Source: an uncultured Lachnospiraceae bacterium
Lineage (GTDB): Bacteria > Bacillota > Clostridia > Lachnospirales > Lachnospiraceae
Assembly (NCBI GenBank): GCA_900551235.1
Contig: URUU01000008.1
Location: 1 to 56,323, forward strand
Direction: 5' to 3'
DNA: 56,323 nt
A model generated the notes under the pieces. It saw only the letters and a list, made by a program, of their open reading frames with translations, was not told where the DNA came from and did not search any database. The position numbers were made by a program, and so were the translations under genes. This document shows positions 8,099 to 15,503 of the stretch, piece by piece. Within the stretch, counting starts at the first letter, position 1. Each line of letters begins with the position of its first letter.

Positions 8099-8599
8099 AT
8101 GACGATTGATGAGTTATTGGGACTGCTTGATATGCAGGAAGAGATTTTACAGTTTTCTCATTTTACAAACGCAGACGCATGGGCAGTAGGGAACTGTATT
8201 GTAGAGGAAGCACTCAAACGGAAACTTCCGGTATCTGTCAGCATTCGGCTGAATAATGGACTGACGGTATTTCAGTATGCAGCAGATGGCGTAAACCTTC
8301 AGAGCGAACGCTGGATGCAGCGTAAAATGAATACCGTGCGTACCCTGGAGCGGAGTTCTCTTTATGCGAGTGTACTTCTTCGGAAAAATGAAGAGACGCT
8401 CGCAGACTGGTATCTTGATGAAAAAGAGTATGCAGCCTGCGGCGGAGGATTTCCGATCCGTATTGAAGAAGTCGGGGTGATCGGAGTCATTCTTGTTGAG
8501 GGGCAGGATCATTTTTCGGATCACGATCTGATCGTAAAAAGTATCAGCCGTTATCTGCATATTGATGAAGTTCCACGCATCCGCACGCAAATGTTTTAA
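8099..8599 (+). CDS. UPF0303 / heme-degrading-domain (GlcG-HbpS-like) protein
   Basis: A 166-residue cytosolic protein of the UPF0303 family, a branch of the GlcG/HbpS-like fold. Family features seen are LNNGLTVFQYAADG near 65, RWMQRKMNTV near 87, and the glycine-rich CGGGFPIR near 129 followed by GVIGVILVEG. The family is often labelled heme-degrading on structural similarity to HbpS, but enzymatic proof is thin, so heme handling is only a possibility here. AAAGGAGTGACAGCAT precedes the ATG. Its 3' end overlaps the converging pseudouridine synthase gene by 56 bp. It stands alone with its own promoter. Confidence 0.8.
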   Translation: MTIDELLGLLDMQEEILQFSHFTNADAWAVGNCIVEEALKRKLPVSVSIRLNNGLTVFQYAADGVNLQSERWMQRKMNTVRTLERSSLYASVLLRKNEETLADWYLDEKEYAACGGGFPIRIEEVGVIGVILVEGQDHFSDHDLIVKSISRYLHIDEVPRIRTQMF

Positions 8600-9464
8600 A
8601 ATCATCCGGAAGCGGAGCAGTAAAATTCATGGGCTTTCCACTGATCGGGTGGCAGAAAGTCAGCCGATAAGAGTGGAGAGCCTGTCTTTTTATGCAGCGG
8701 TAATCCGGGTTGTACAGATAATCGCCCGGAAGGGGATGACCGATGTGGCTCATATGAACCCGGATCTGATGTGTGCGTCCTGTTTCCAACTGCAACAGTA
8801 CAAGAGAGTAGGCACCGTCATAATTCAGTCGGCGGTAATGTGTTACTGCACATTCCCCGTGAGCAAAATCGACCTGCCGCAGGATTGCAGAATCACAGGC
8901 TCTTGCAATCGGTGCATCGATCGTGCCGCATTTTGGGACTTCTCCTGTGGCAATGGCAAGATATTGACGGTGAATCTGCCTTTCTGCGCTCATCTTTGAG
9001 AGCAGGGCACCGCTTAAACGGTTTTTGGCAAGGATCAGAAGTCCGGTGGTGTCACGATCCAGCCTGTTGATGCAGCGATAGACAAAGTTTTCGTTTTTCT
9101 GCCCAAAATACCAGGCAGCAGCGTTGGCGAGTGTATTCACGTAATTATGGATCGACGGATGGATCGGCATATCAGAGGGTTTGTTGATGATCATCAGATC
9201 TTCGTCTTCATAGACAACCGGAAAAGGAAGAGCCACGGGAACAATGTGTTCAGAAGGGGATTCTTCCGGTATTACAATGGTCAGCCGGTCTTCTGGCTGA
9301 AGGACATAGTTCATATAAACGTGGGAACCGTTTACAAGAACCGTGTCATCTGTATGTTTCAGACAGGTCAGAATGTGGCGTGAATAACCATGATTTTTTA
9401 AAAAATCCGTTATTTTTGTGCCGGAATCAGACTGCGATATCTGATAAACAAAAGTACGTGTCAT
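8544..9464 (-). CDS. RluA family RNA pseudouridine synthase
   Basis: A 306-residue cytosolic enzyme that converts specific uridines in rRNA or tRNA to pseudouridine. It has an N-terminal S4-like segment (about 1-70, FLKNHGYSRHIL) and the catalytic domain. The motif NRLDRDTTGLLILAKN carries the catalytic Asp, and TGRTHQIRVHMSHIGHPL is the second family signature. DEDLMIINKPSDMPIHPS is the third. The target position cannot be told from sequence. A second paralogue lies at 22826. The C-terminal 18 codons overlap the UPF0303 gene on the other strand. Confidence 0.92.
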   Translation of the reverse strand: MTRTFVYQISQSDSGTKITDFLKNHGYSRHILTCLKHTDDTVLVNGSHVYMNYVLQPEDRLTIVIPEESPSEHIVPVALPFPVVYEDEDLMIINKPSDMPIHPSIHNYVNTLANAAAWYFGQKNENFVYRCINRLDRDTTGLLILAKNRLSGALLSKMSAERQIHRQYLAIATGEVPKCGTIDAPIARACDSAILRQVDFAHGECAVTHYRRLNYDGAYSLVLLQLETGRTHQIRVHMSHIGHPLPGDYLYNPDYRCIKRQALHSYRLTFCHPISGKPMNFTAPLPDDFKTFACGCVELHQYADNG

Positions 9465-9587
9465 ATAAAATCCTTTCTTAACTTAAGTAAAAGCAATTCA
9501 GGCTTTTGCCTCTGGCATCAGGAAAAGTATATGGCACAAATTTTTGCCTGTCAAAGAAAATATGAAAAAGAAAGGAAAATGTAAGGA

Positions 9588-10958
9588 ATGGAACGAGAGA
9601 AGTTTGGTTCAAGGCTTGGGTTCATCCTGATCTCAGCAGGGTGTGCCATCGGTCTTGGAAATGTATGGAGATTTCCGTACATTGTTGGAAAGTATGGAGG
9701 AGCAGCGTTTGTGCTGATTTATCTGATATTTCTTCTGATTCTCGGTCTGCCAGTTATGGTAGCTGAGTTTGCAGTCGGACGTGCCAGTCAGAAGAGTGCT
9801 GCCCGCTCATTTGATGTCCTGGAGCCGAAAGGAACAAAATGGCATCTGTATAAATATGGTGCGATTGCCGGAAATTATCTGCTGATGATGTTCTATACGA
9901 CAATCGCCGGATGGATGATCCTGTATTTTGTGAAAATGGCAATGGGGCAGTTTGATGGTTTAAATTCCGAACAGGCAGGGGAGGCCTTTGGCAGTATGCT
10001 CGGACAGCCGGTCTTGATGACGCTATTTATGGCGATCGCCGTTTTCCTGTGTTTTGCCATCTGTGCAAAAGGTCTTCAGAAAGGTGTGGAGCGTATCACA
10101 AAAGTGATGATGGTATGCCTGCTCTCACTGATGATCGTTCTGGCGGTTCGCTCCGTCCTGCTTCCTGGCGGTCAGGAGGGACTGAAATTTTATCTGTATC
10201 CGGATTTTAGCAAAGTAAAAGAAGCCGGAATCGGAGAAGTTGTCTACGCTGCGATGGGACAGGCATTCTTTACACTGAGTATCGGGATCGGGGCACTGGC
10301 CATCTTTGGGAGCTACATTGGAAAAGAGCGTGCCCTGACAGGCGAGGCAGTCAGCATCTGTGTACTGGATACCTTTGTGGCACTGATGTCAGGACTGATC
10401 ATTTTCCCATCCTGTTTTGCCTACAATGTACAGCCGGACAGCGGTCCGAGCCTGATTTTTATCACACTGCCGAATGTATTTAACGCAATGGCGGGCGGAA
10501 GATTATGGGGAACATTGTTTTTTCTGTTTATGACATTTGCGTCTTTATCTACGGTTATCGCCGTTTTTGAAAATATTATTTCTTTTACTATGGATCTGAA
10601 GGGCTGGAGCCGAAAAAAAGCAGTTCTGATCAATCTGGTCGGTGTGCTGGTTCTTTCCATACCATGTGTGCTTGGTTATAATGTATGGAGTGGTATTACA
10701 CCGCTTGGAGCAGGCAGCACGATCCTGGATCTGGAGGACTTTATCGTCAGCAACAATCTGCTGCCTCTTGGAAGCCTTGTCTACCTTCTGTTCTGTACGA
10801 CAAAGCTCGGCTGGGGATATGAGAATTTCCTCAAAGAGACAAATACCGGAAAAGGCATGAAATTCCCAGGACAGATCGCGTTTTATGTGAAATATATTTT
10901 GCCGCTGATCGTCCTGTTCATCTTTGTGATGGGATATTATACAAAATTCTTTGCGTAA
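9588..10958 (+). CDS. Sodium-dependent NSS/SNF family transporter
   Basis: A 456-residue polytopic membrane protein of the neurotransmitter:sodium symporter family, which imports amino acids or related compounds with Na+. The hallmark GLGNVWRFPYIVGKYGG (residues 22-38) forms the sodium and substrate site in TM1. The unwound TM6 region is near YAAMGQAFFTLSIGIG, and LIFITLPNVF follows. About 11-12 hydrophobic segments are visible. The length fits the shorter bacterial NSS group. The substrate cannot be assigned; tryptophan, tyrosine or branched amino acids are common. GTAAGG precedes the ATG. A strong terminator follows, so it is likely monocistronic. Confidence 0.92.
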   Translation: MEREKFGSRLGFILISAGCAIGLGNVWRFPYIVGKYGGAAFVLIYLIFLLILGLPVMVAEFAVGRASQKSAARSFDVLEPKGTKWHLYKYGAIAGNYLLMMFYTTIAGWMILYFVKMAMGQFDGLNSEQAGEAFGSMLGQPVLMTLFMAIAVFLCFAICAKGLQKGVERITKVMMVCLLSLMIVLAVRSVLLPGGQEGLKFYLYPDFSKVKEAGIGEVVYAAMGQAFFTLSIGIGALAIFGSYIGKERALTGEAVSICVLDTFVALMSGLIIFPSCFAYNVQPDSGPSLIFITLPNVFNAMAGGRLWGTLFFLFMTFASLSTVIAVFENIISFTMDLKGWSRKKAVLINLVGVLVLSIPCVLGYNVWSGITPLGAGSTILDLEDFIVSNNLLPLGSLVYLLFCTTKLGWGYENFLKETNTGKGMKFPGQIAFYVKYILPLIVLFIFVMGYYTKFFA

Positions 10959-10967
10959 ATAAGACAC

Positions 10968-11008
10968 TAAAAAGTGACAGATTTACAATCGAAATCTGTC
11001 ACTTTTTC
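10968..11008 (+). terminator. Intrinsic terminator
   Basis: AAAAAGTGACAGATTT and AAATCTGTCACTTTTT pair around a 7-nt loop. Flanking A and T tracts make it usable from both sides, by the transporter gene and the converging flavin reductase gene. Confidence 0.92.
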
Positions 11009-11040
11009 TATGGGCAATTATGCAAGATTGTACAAATGTC

Positions 11041-11547
11041 TTACTCACGGACCAGTACTTTTTCAATTTCCAGAATATACATGGTGTGGTAGTCTTTCTG
11101 CGGATACCATCTCTCGTCAAGAGAGTGGTCGATAAAACATTCTGGCTGATATTCCTGTGCATACAGCTTTCTGCCTGTGATCACCGTGTTTGCCTCAGAA
11201 AAATACGGAACCTCGTCAATGTGGGCGACGCTTAAGCCGCTTTTGCCGATCTTGTCTTCGTCTCTTCCGGACACGGAGCCAAGGTAATTGAGTGTTTTGC
11301 GATGTTCTTCGTCAAGAACGGAGAGAGACAGTTTAGCAGAACCGTCAATAAATTCTTTGGTATAACGCTGCGGGCGGATCACAATAAAGGCTACGTTTCT
11401 GCCCCACATTACACCGACACCGCCCCAGGAAGCGGTCATGGTGTTTACTTTTCCGTCTTTTTCTGCTGTCACGAGCAGCCACTCTTTTCCGATCATCTGA
11501 AATGGATTTTTCCGAAGTTCTTCCGGTTTGATTTCTTTAAAACTCAT
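11041..11547 (-). CDS. Flavin reductase family protein (flavoredoxin-like)
   Basis: A 168-residue cytosolic protein with the split-barrel FMN-binding fold of flavin-reductase-like domains. Typical features are LLVTAEKDGKVNTMTASWGGVGVMW near the N-terminus (FMN phosphate site), FIVIRPQRYTKEFI, and LGSVSGRDEDKIGKSGL in the middle. Such proteins bind FMN and reduce flavins or act as flavoredoxins in anaerobes. The partner is unknown. The ATG at 11547 is preceded by GGAGGTATATACT. It has its own consensus promoter and a leader that contains a terminator-like hairpin (see that entry). Confidence 0.88.
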   Translation of the reverse strand: MSFKEIKPEELRKNPFQMIGKEWLLVTAEKDGKVNTMTASWGGVGVMWGRNVAFIVIRPQRYTKEFIDGSAKLSLSVLDEEHRKTLNYLGSVSGRDEDKIGKSGLSVAHIDEVPYFSEANTVITGRKLYAQEYQPECFIDHSLDERWYPQKDYHTMYILEIEKVLVRE

Positions 11548-11583
11548 AGTATATACCTCCAGTCTGATGTAACTGATTTATCA

Positions 11584-11622
11584 CAAAAAAAGGTCGCTGC
11601 AGTGCTTTGCGCAGTGACCTTC
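11584..11622 (-). terminator. Terminator-like hairpin in the flavin reductase leader
   Basis: On the minus strand AAGGTCACTGC pairs with GCAGCGACCTT (one mismatch) around a 10-nt loop and is followed by a run of T. It lies between the promoter (11637-11666) and the start codon (11547), starting only about 8 nt after the predicted transcription start. No upstream minus-strand gene needs a terminator here, so attenuation or 5' end stabilisation is possible. Confidence 0.7.
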
Positions 11623-11636
11623 TTGCTTCCAATGTT

Positions 11637-11666
11637 ATAATACACGTGCAGGTAAAAAAATGTCAA
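11637..11666 (-). promoter_or_regulatory. Sigma-A promoter of the flavin reductase gene
   Basis: On the minus strand TTGACA (11661-11666), an 18-bp spacer and TATTAT (11637-11642). Confidence 0.78.
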
Positions 11667-11696
11667 TATCTTTTGGGCAAAATGTTTTAATTTGTC

Positions 11697-11725
11697 TTAA
11701 CAAATCAAAAAAAATATGGTAATAT
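11697..11725 (+). promoter_or_regulatory. Sigma-A promoter of the lactonase gene
   Basis: TTAACA (11697-11702), a 17-bp spacer and TAATAT (11720-11725), 34 bp before the start codon. It is divergent from the flavin reductase promoter. Confidence 0.7.
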
Positions 11726-11759
11726 AAAAACAAGACTGACAGGTTAAGGAGGATTACAG

Positions 11760-12821
11760 ATGGATAAGGATAAGTATGTTGCATATGTCGGAACCTATAC
11801 ACATGGAAGCAGTATCGGTATACATGTGTATGACCTGGATATGGAGAACGGTTATATGACGGAACGTGAAGTCATTCCGGTGAATAATGCATCTCATGTG
11901 GCAAAATCCAACAATGGAAAATATCTGTATTCGATTGCAGATGAAGGGGTAGAAGTACTGGAGATCAAACCGGACGGCGGACTGAAACCGATCAATAAAG
12001 TCGGGATTGATGGTATGAGAGGATGTTTTCTTTCTACAGATAAAGAAGGAAAATTCCTTTTTGTCTGCGGATACCATGATGGCAAGATCACGGTAGTACG
12101 TATCAAGGAGGACGGAAGCCTCGGAGAAGTGCTGGATGGTATTTTTCATCAGGGACTGGGCAGTGTTGCAGAGCGAAATTTCCGCCCGCGTGTTACCTGT
12201 GCGATGATTACGCCGGATGACAAGTATCTGTGCGTAGTAGATAATGGTATCGACCAGATCAAGATTTATACAGTCAACCAGACAAGCGGTAAACTGAAGC
12301 TTTACGATATTATCCGCTGTGAGCTGGAGTCCGGACCGCGTCTGATCCGTTTCAGCAGGGACGGAAGGTTTGCTTATGTGAACTGTGAGCTGACAAATGA
12401 AGTTCTGGTTTATTCGTATGATGCAGGCGGAGAGGGTGGCAAATTCGAACAGATCCAGAAAGTCAATATCTGCGATCGCAAAGATCAGTACGGATGTGCG
12501 TCTTCCGGACTGCGTATTGCACCGAGCGGCAAGTACCTTTACTGTACGACGGCCGGTTCTGATACGGCAGGTGTATTTAAGATCGATCCGGAAACAGGTA
12601 TGCTTTCCAGGATCTGCATTTTGCCGATCAGTGGTAAATATCCGAAAGATGTCGCTGTATTCCCGGATGAAAAGACCATGGTCGTGCTGAACCACGAATC
12701 CAACGAGATCCGCTTCTTTACGGTTGATTATGAGAAAGGATTGCTCTATATGAAGGGCAGACCGATCAAGATCGATACTCCGAACTGTATCCTGATATCC
12801 AAAGCAGGACAGCCGGATTAA
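11760..12821 (+). CDS. Lactonase family protein (6-phosphogluconolactonase, YbhE-type beta-propeller)
   Basis: A 353-residue soluble protein of the lactonase/3-carboxymuconate-cycloisomerase family, a seven-bladed beta-propeller. Family features are the N-terminal YVGTYTHGSSIGIHVY and blade repeats such as NGKYLYSIADE, PDDKYLCVVDNG, RDGRFAYVNCEL and PSGKYLYCTTAG. It ends with SGKYPKDVAVFPDEK, typical of the last blade. The best-known member hydrolyses 6-phosphogluconolactone in the pentose phosphate pathway, but many homologues have other lactone substrates. No pentose phosphate genes adjoin. GGAGGATTACAG precedes the ATG. It is followed by a terminator and looks monocistronic. Confidence 0.9.
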   Translation: MDKDKYVAYVGTYTHGSSIGIHVYDLDMENGYMTEREVIPVNNASHVAKSNNGKYLYSIADEGVEVLEIKPDGGLKPINKVGIDGMRGCFLSTDKEGKFLFVCGYHDGKITVVRIKEDGSLGEVLDGIFHQGLGSVAERNFRPRVTCAMITPDDKYLCVVDNGIDQIKIYTVNQTSGKLKLYDIIRCELESGPRLIRFSRDGRFAYVNCELTNEVLVYSYDAGGEGGKFEQIQKVNICDRKDQYGCASSGLRIAPSGKYLYCTTAGSDTAGVFKIDPETGMLSRICILPISGKYPKDVAVFPDEKTMVVLNHESNEIRFFTVDYEKGLLYMKGRPIKIDTPNCILISKAGQPD

Positions 12822-12869
12822 GGACGGATCGGATAAAACAGAAAACAAGAACAAAATATCAGAAAAGAA

Positions 12870-12918
12870 AAGATACCAGCTTCCGATCATCTGTGTTTGC
12901 GGGCTGGTATCTTTTTGT
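12870..12918. terminator. Intrinsic terminator between converging genes
   Basis: GATACCAGC and GCTGGTATC pair around a 22-nt loop that can fold further. The stem is followed by TTTTTG on the plus strand and TTTTCTTTTC on the minus strand, so it may serve both the lactonase gene and aroC. Confidence 0.82.
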
Positions 12919-12976
12919 TCCTATTCGTATCGGATGTAAAACAGACCCAGATCCTGACGACATTCCTGAAATGGAA

Positions 12977-14080
12977 TTATCTGCGGAAAAAGCGCTCCAG
13001 ATCTGCCATATTTGATGTGATGCTGCACATCAGCATATCAACAAGCGTGATCGCTGCCATGGATTCTACAACGACTACTGCTCGAGGTACAATGACCGGA
13101 TCGTGACGGCCTTTTACCGAAATCTGTCTGCTTCCGCCGTCTTTTGTGACGGTGGACTGTTCTCTTGAGATCGAAGGGGTTGGTTTGATGGAAGCACGCA
13201 GAAGAATGTCGCTCCCGTCGCTGATGCCGCCTAAGATGCCGCCGGAATGGTTTGTCAGTTTGATGATCTTTCCATCCGGATCCCTGGTATACTGGTCATT
13301 GTTGGTATGGCCGAGCGCATGTGCAACGGCAGTGCCATCTCCGATCTCAAAAGCCTTGACAGCACCGATGGAGAGGATGGCTTTGCCAAGATTGGCACTG
13401 AGCTTTTCAAAGACCGGCTCTCCGATACCGGCAGGCATATTCTGGATCACACATTCGATGCTGCCGCCGCTGGAGTCCTCGTTTTTCATGCATTCCTCCA
13501 GAAAAATGCCGGCTTTTTCTGCTGCATCTGCATCCGGCATATAGAAAGGGTTTTCCATGATCACGCTGCGGTCGAAGCGGGATGGGTCAGCCGTGATATC
13601 TCCGATGGATCTGGTGTAGGTGAGAATGTGGATGCCAAGCTGATCGAGGATCCTGGCTGCGATCGCACCTGCTGCCACCCGGCCGATCGTTTCACGCCCG
13701 GAGGAACGTCCGCCGCCGCGATAATCACGGAAGCCATATTTCAGGTCAAAGGCCAGATCTGCATGTCCCGGACGATAATAAGAAGCAATTTCGCTGTAAT
13801 CTTTCGAACGCTGATTCTGATTGCGTACCAGCATGGAGATCGGGGTTCCGGTCGTTCTGCCTTCAAAGATACCGGAGAGGATTTCCACAGCATCGTCCTC
13901 TTTGCGCGGTGTGGTGTAACGGCTCTGTCCCGGCTTCCTGCGGTTTAAGAATTTCTGGATATCATCTTCACACAGAGAAAGTCCGGCAGGGCAGCCGTCA
14001 ACGACAACACCGACCCCCGCACCGTGGGACTCGCCCCATGTTGTTATTTTAAATAAAGTTCCAAATGTAGAACCTGCCAT
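12977..14080 (-). CDS. aroC: Chorismate synthase
   Basis: A 367-residue cytosolic enzyme that converts 5-enolpyruvylshikimate-3-phosphate to chorismate, the last step of the shikimate pathway, using reduced FMN. The N-terminal signature GESHGAGVGVVVDG (about 16-29) and GKPGQSRYTTPRKE-type text follow the family, as do YRPGHADLAFDLKYG, RGGGRSSGRETIGRVAAGAIA and the C-terminal KPTPSISREQ. The length is normal. The start at 14080 gives MAGSTFGTLFKITTWGESHG with GGAGGT just upstream; open frame further upstream has no family match. It stands alone here, without other aro genes. Confidence 0.96.
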   Translation of the reverse strand: MAGSTFGTLFKITTWGESHGAGVGVVVDGCPAGLSLCEDDIQKFLNRRKPGQSRYTTPRKEDDAVEILSGIFEGRTTGTPISMLVRNQNQRSKDYSEIASYYRPGHADLAFDLKYGFRDYRGGGRSSGRETIGRVAAGAIAARILDQLGIHILTYTRSIGDITADPSRFDRSVIMENPFYMPDADAAEKAGIFLEECMKNEDSSGGSIECVIQNMPAGIGEPVFEKLSANLGKAILSIGAVKAFEIGDGTAVAHALGHTNNDQYTRDPDGKIIKLTNHSGGILGGISDGSDILLRASIKPTPSISREQSTVTKDGGSRQISVKGRHDPVIVPRAVVVVESMAAITLVDMLMCSITSNMADLERFFRR

Positions 14081-14218
14081 AAAAGTACCTCCTGGTAAGA
14101 TTTCCTTGCACAGATTATTATAGTGAAAGGTTCTGAAAAATTCAATAGGAAATCCCGGATAGCACCATCTGACCCGCGGCTCATATATTAAAAGAAAATG
14201 AGAAAAGGAAATGATAAG

Positions 14219-14449
14219 ATGGAGCATGCAAAAACATGCCGCTTTGGCTTTATTCATGTGATCGAAAAAGGGGATACTCTTTATAAACTCGGGAAAAAAT
14301 ATGGTGTGACAGTTTCGGCACTTTTATTTGCCAATCCATGGGTGAATGTATACAACCTTCAGATCGGGGATGAGCTGTGCATTCCGGACTTTCGGTGTGA
14401 GCGGTGCAGGGAAGATCAGAGGGAAGAGCAGATGCCAGGCAGAATTTGA
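14219..14449 (+). CDS. Small LysM-domain protein
   Basis: A 76-residue protein that is almost a single LysM module: HVIEKGDTLYKLGKKYGVTV, then LLFANPWVNVYNLQIGDELCIP. LysM domains bind N-acetylglucosamine polymers such as peptidoglycan. There is no signal peptide, so it may act inside the cell or in the developing spore, where small LysM proteins are common. The ATG at 14219 has AAAGGAAATGATAAG upstream; the ATG at 14198 has no convincing site. The C-terminus is charged and contains CERCRED. A CATATATT box at about 14182 faintly resembles a sporulation-type -10 but no matching -35 was found. Confidence 0.82.
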   Translation: MEHAKTCRFGFIHVIEKGDTLYKLGKKYGVTVSALLFANPWVNVYNLQIGDELCIPDFRCERCREDQREEQMPGRI

Positions 14450-14497
14450 ACAAGAACTAAAGTGTTTGTAAACTTTGTGAAAAAACAGGTAGTCTGA

Positions 14498-14526
14498 TTG
14501 ACAAAAGATACAATCAAATTTATAAT
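14498..14526 (+). promoter_or_regulatory. Consensus sigma-A promoter
   Basis: A perfect TTGACA (14498-14503), a 17-bp spacer and a perfect TATAAT (14521-14526). It drives the rhomboid-like gene and possibly pyk behind it, with a leader of nearly 90 nt. Confidence 0.92.
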
Positions 14527-14621
14527 AAATGAGGCATTGGCAAGCGGGCGGAGCAGCGTGGTTTTGCTTCGCAGAAAGCTTGCAGAACACACGATGCGGA
14601 AAGGAAGATAAAGGAGCTTTT

Positions 14622-15458
14622 ATGAACTTTTTAAACAAAATGGAACGTAAATTCGGACGGTATGCCATACACAACCTGTCCACGTACATCATTGGAGCCT
14701 ATATCATCGGCTATTTTCTGTATTTCCTGGCACCGGGTGTACTGTATAGCTATTTGAGCCTTGAGCCATATTATATCTTAAGAGGGCAGATCTGGAGACT
14801 GGTCACCTGGGTTCTGATCCCGCCGGAGTCACCAGGGATCTTTACGGTCATCATGCTGATGCTTTACTATTCACTTGGAAATTCACTGGAACAGACCTGG
14901 GGAACGTTCCGGTATAATACCTATATTTTTTCAGGGATTCTTTTTACGATCATCGGTGCATTTGTCCTGTATTTTGTGATGGGCGGCAATATTGTGTTCG
15001 GGCAGGCACTTTTTTCTACCTATTATATCAATATGTCCATCTTTCTGGCATTTGCAGTCTGCTATCCGAATATGGAGCTGCTGTTGTATTTTATCATACC
15101 GATCAAGGTCAAATGGTTTGGTATTCTGTACGGAGTTTATATCCTGATGAATTTTGTCCAGTCCGGATGGGAAGGAAAAGTGGCGATCATTGCATCACTG
15201 CTGAATTTTATCCTGTTTTTCCTGATGACGAGAAATTACAATAAGGTTTCACCAAAAGAGATCCGCAGGAAGCAGAATTTCAAAAAGCAGGCCGGCCAGG
15301 CGGCAAAGCCGGGTATCACCAAGCACAAATGTGCGATCTGCGGACGGACAGAGCTGGACGGAGATAATCTGGAGTTCCGCTTCTGCTCCAAATGTGACGG
15401 TAATTATGAGTATTGCCAGGATCATCTGTTTACGCACAAACATATCAAGAAACAATAA
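14622..15458 (+). CDS. Rhomboid-like membrane protein with C-terminal zinc ribbon
   Basis: A 278-residue protein with about six hydrophobic segments (residues 15-215) in a rhomboid/Der1-like layout: the L1-type stretch QIWRLVTWVLIPP, and LEQTWGTFRYNTYIFSGIL. In the segment where active rhomboid proteases carry GxSG, this protein has YYINMS, and no catalytic His is evident, so it is probably a non-proteolytic rhomboid relative. The C-terminus (about 235-278) is soluble and basic with C-x2-C (CAICGRTE), C-x2-C (CSKCDG) and a following C/H-rich tail (CQDHLFTHKH), a likely zinc ribbon. Start 14622 is behind AAGGAG; open frame upstream to 14529 falls in the leader. pyk follows after 45 bp. Confidence 0.85.
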   Translation: MNFLNKMERKFGRYAIHNLSTYIIGAYIIGYFLYFLAPGVLYSYLSLEPYYILRGQIWRLVTWVLIPPESPGIFTVIMLMLYYSLGNSLEQTWGTFRYNTYIFSGILFTIIGAFVLYFVMGGNIVFGQALFSTYYINMSIFLAFAVCYPNMELLLYFIIPIKVKWFGILYGVYILMNFVQSGWEGKVAIIASLLNFILFFLMTRNYNKVSPKEIRRKQNFKKQAGQAAKPGITKHKCAICGRTELDGDNLEFRFCSKCDGNYEYCQDHLFTHKHIKKQ

Positions 15459-15503
15459 GGAATAAATCTGGATTGGACCGCAGAAGCGGCAGCAGGAGGA
15501 ATC

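Noticed and set aside
14150..14219. Sigma-E or sigma-K promoter in front of the LysM gene
   Set aside because: CATATATT is a partial -10 match and no -35 with proper spacing was found.
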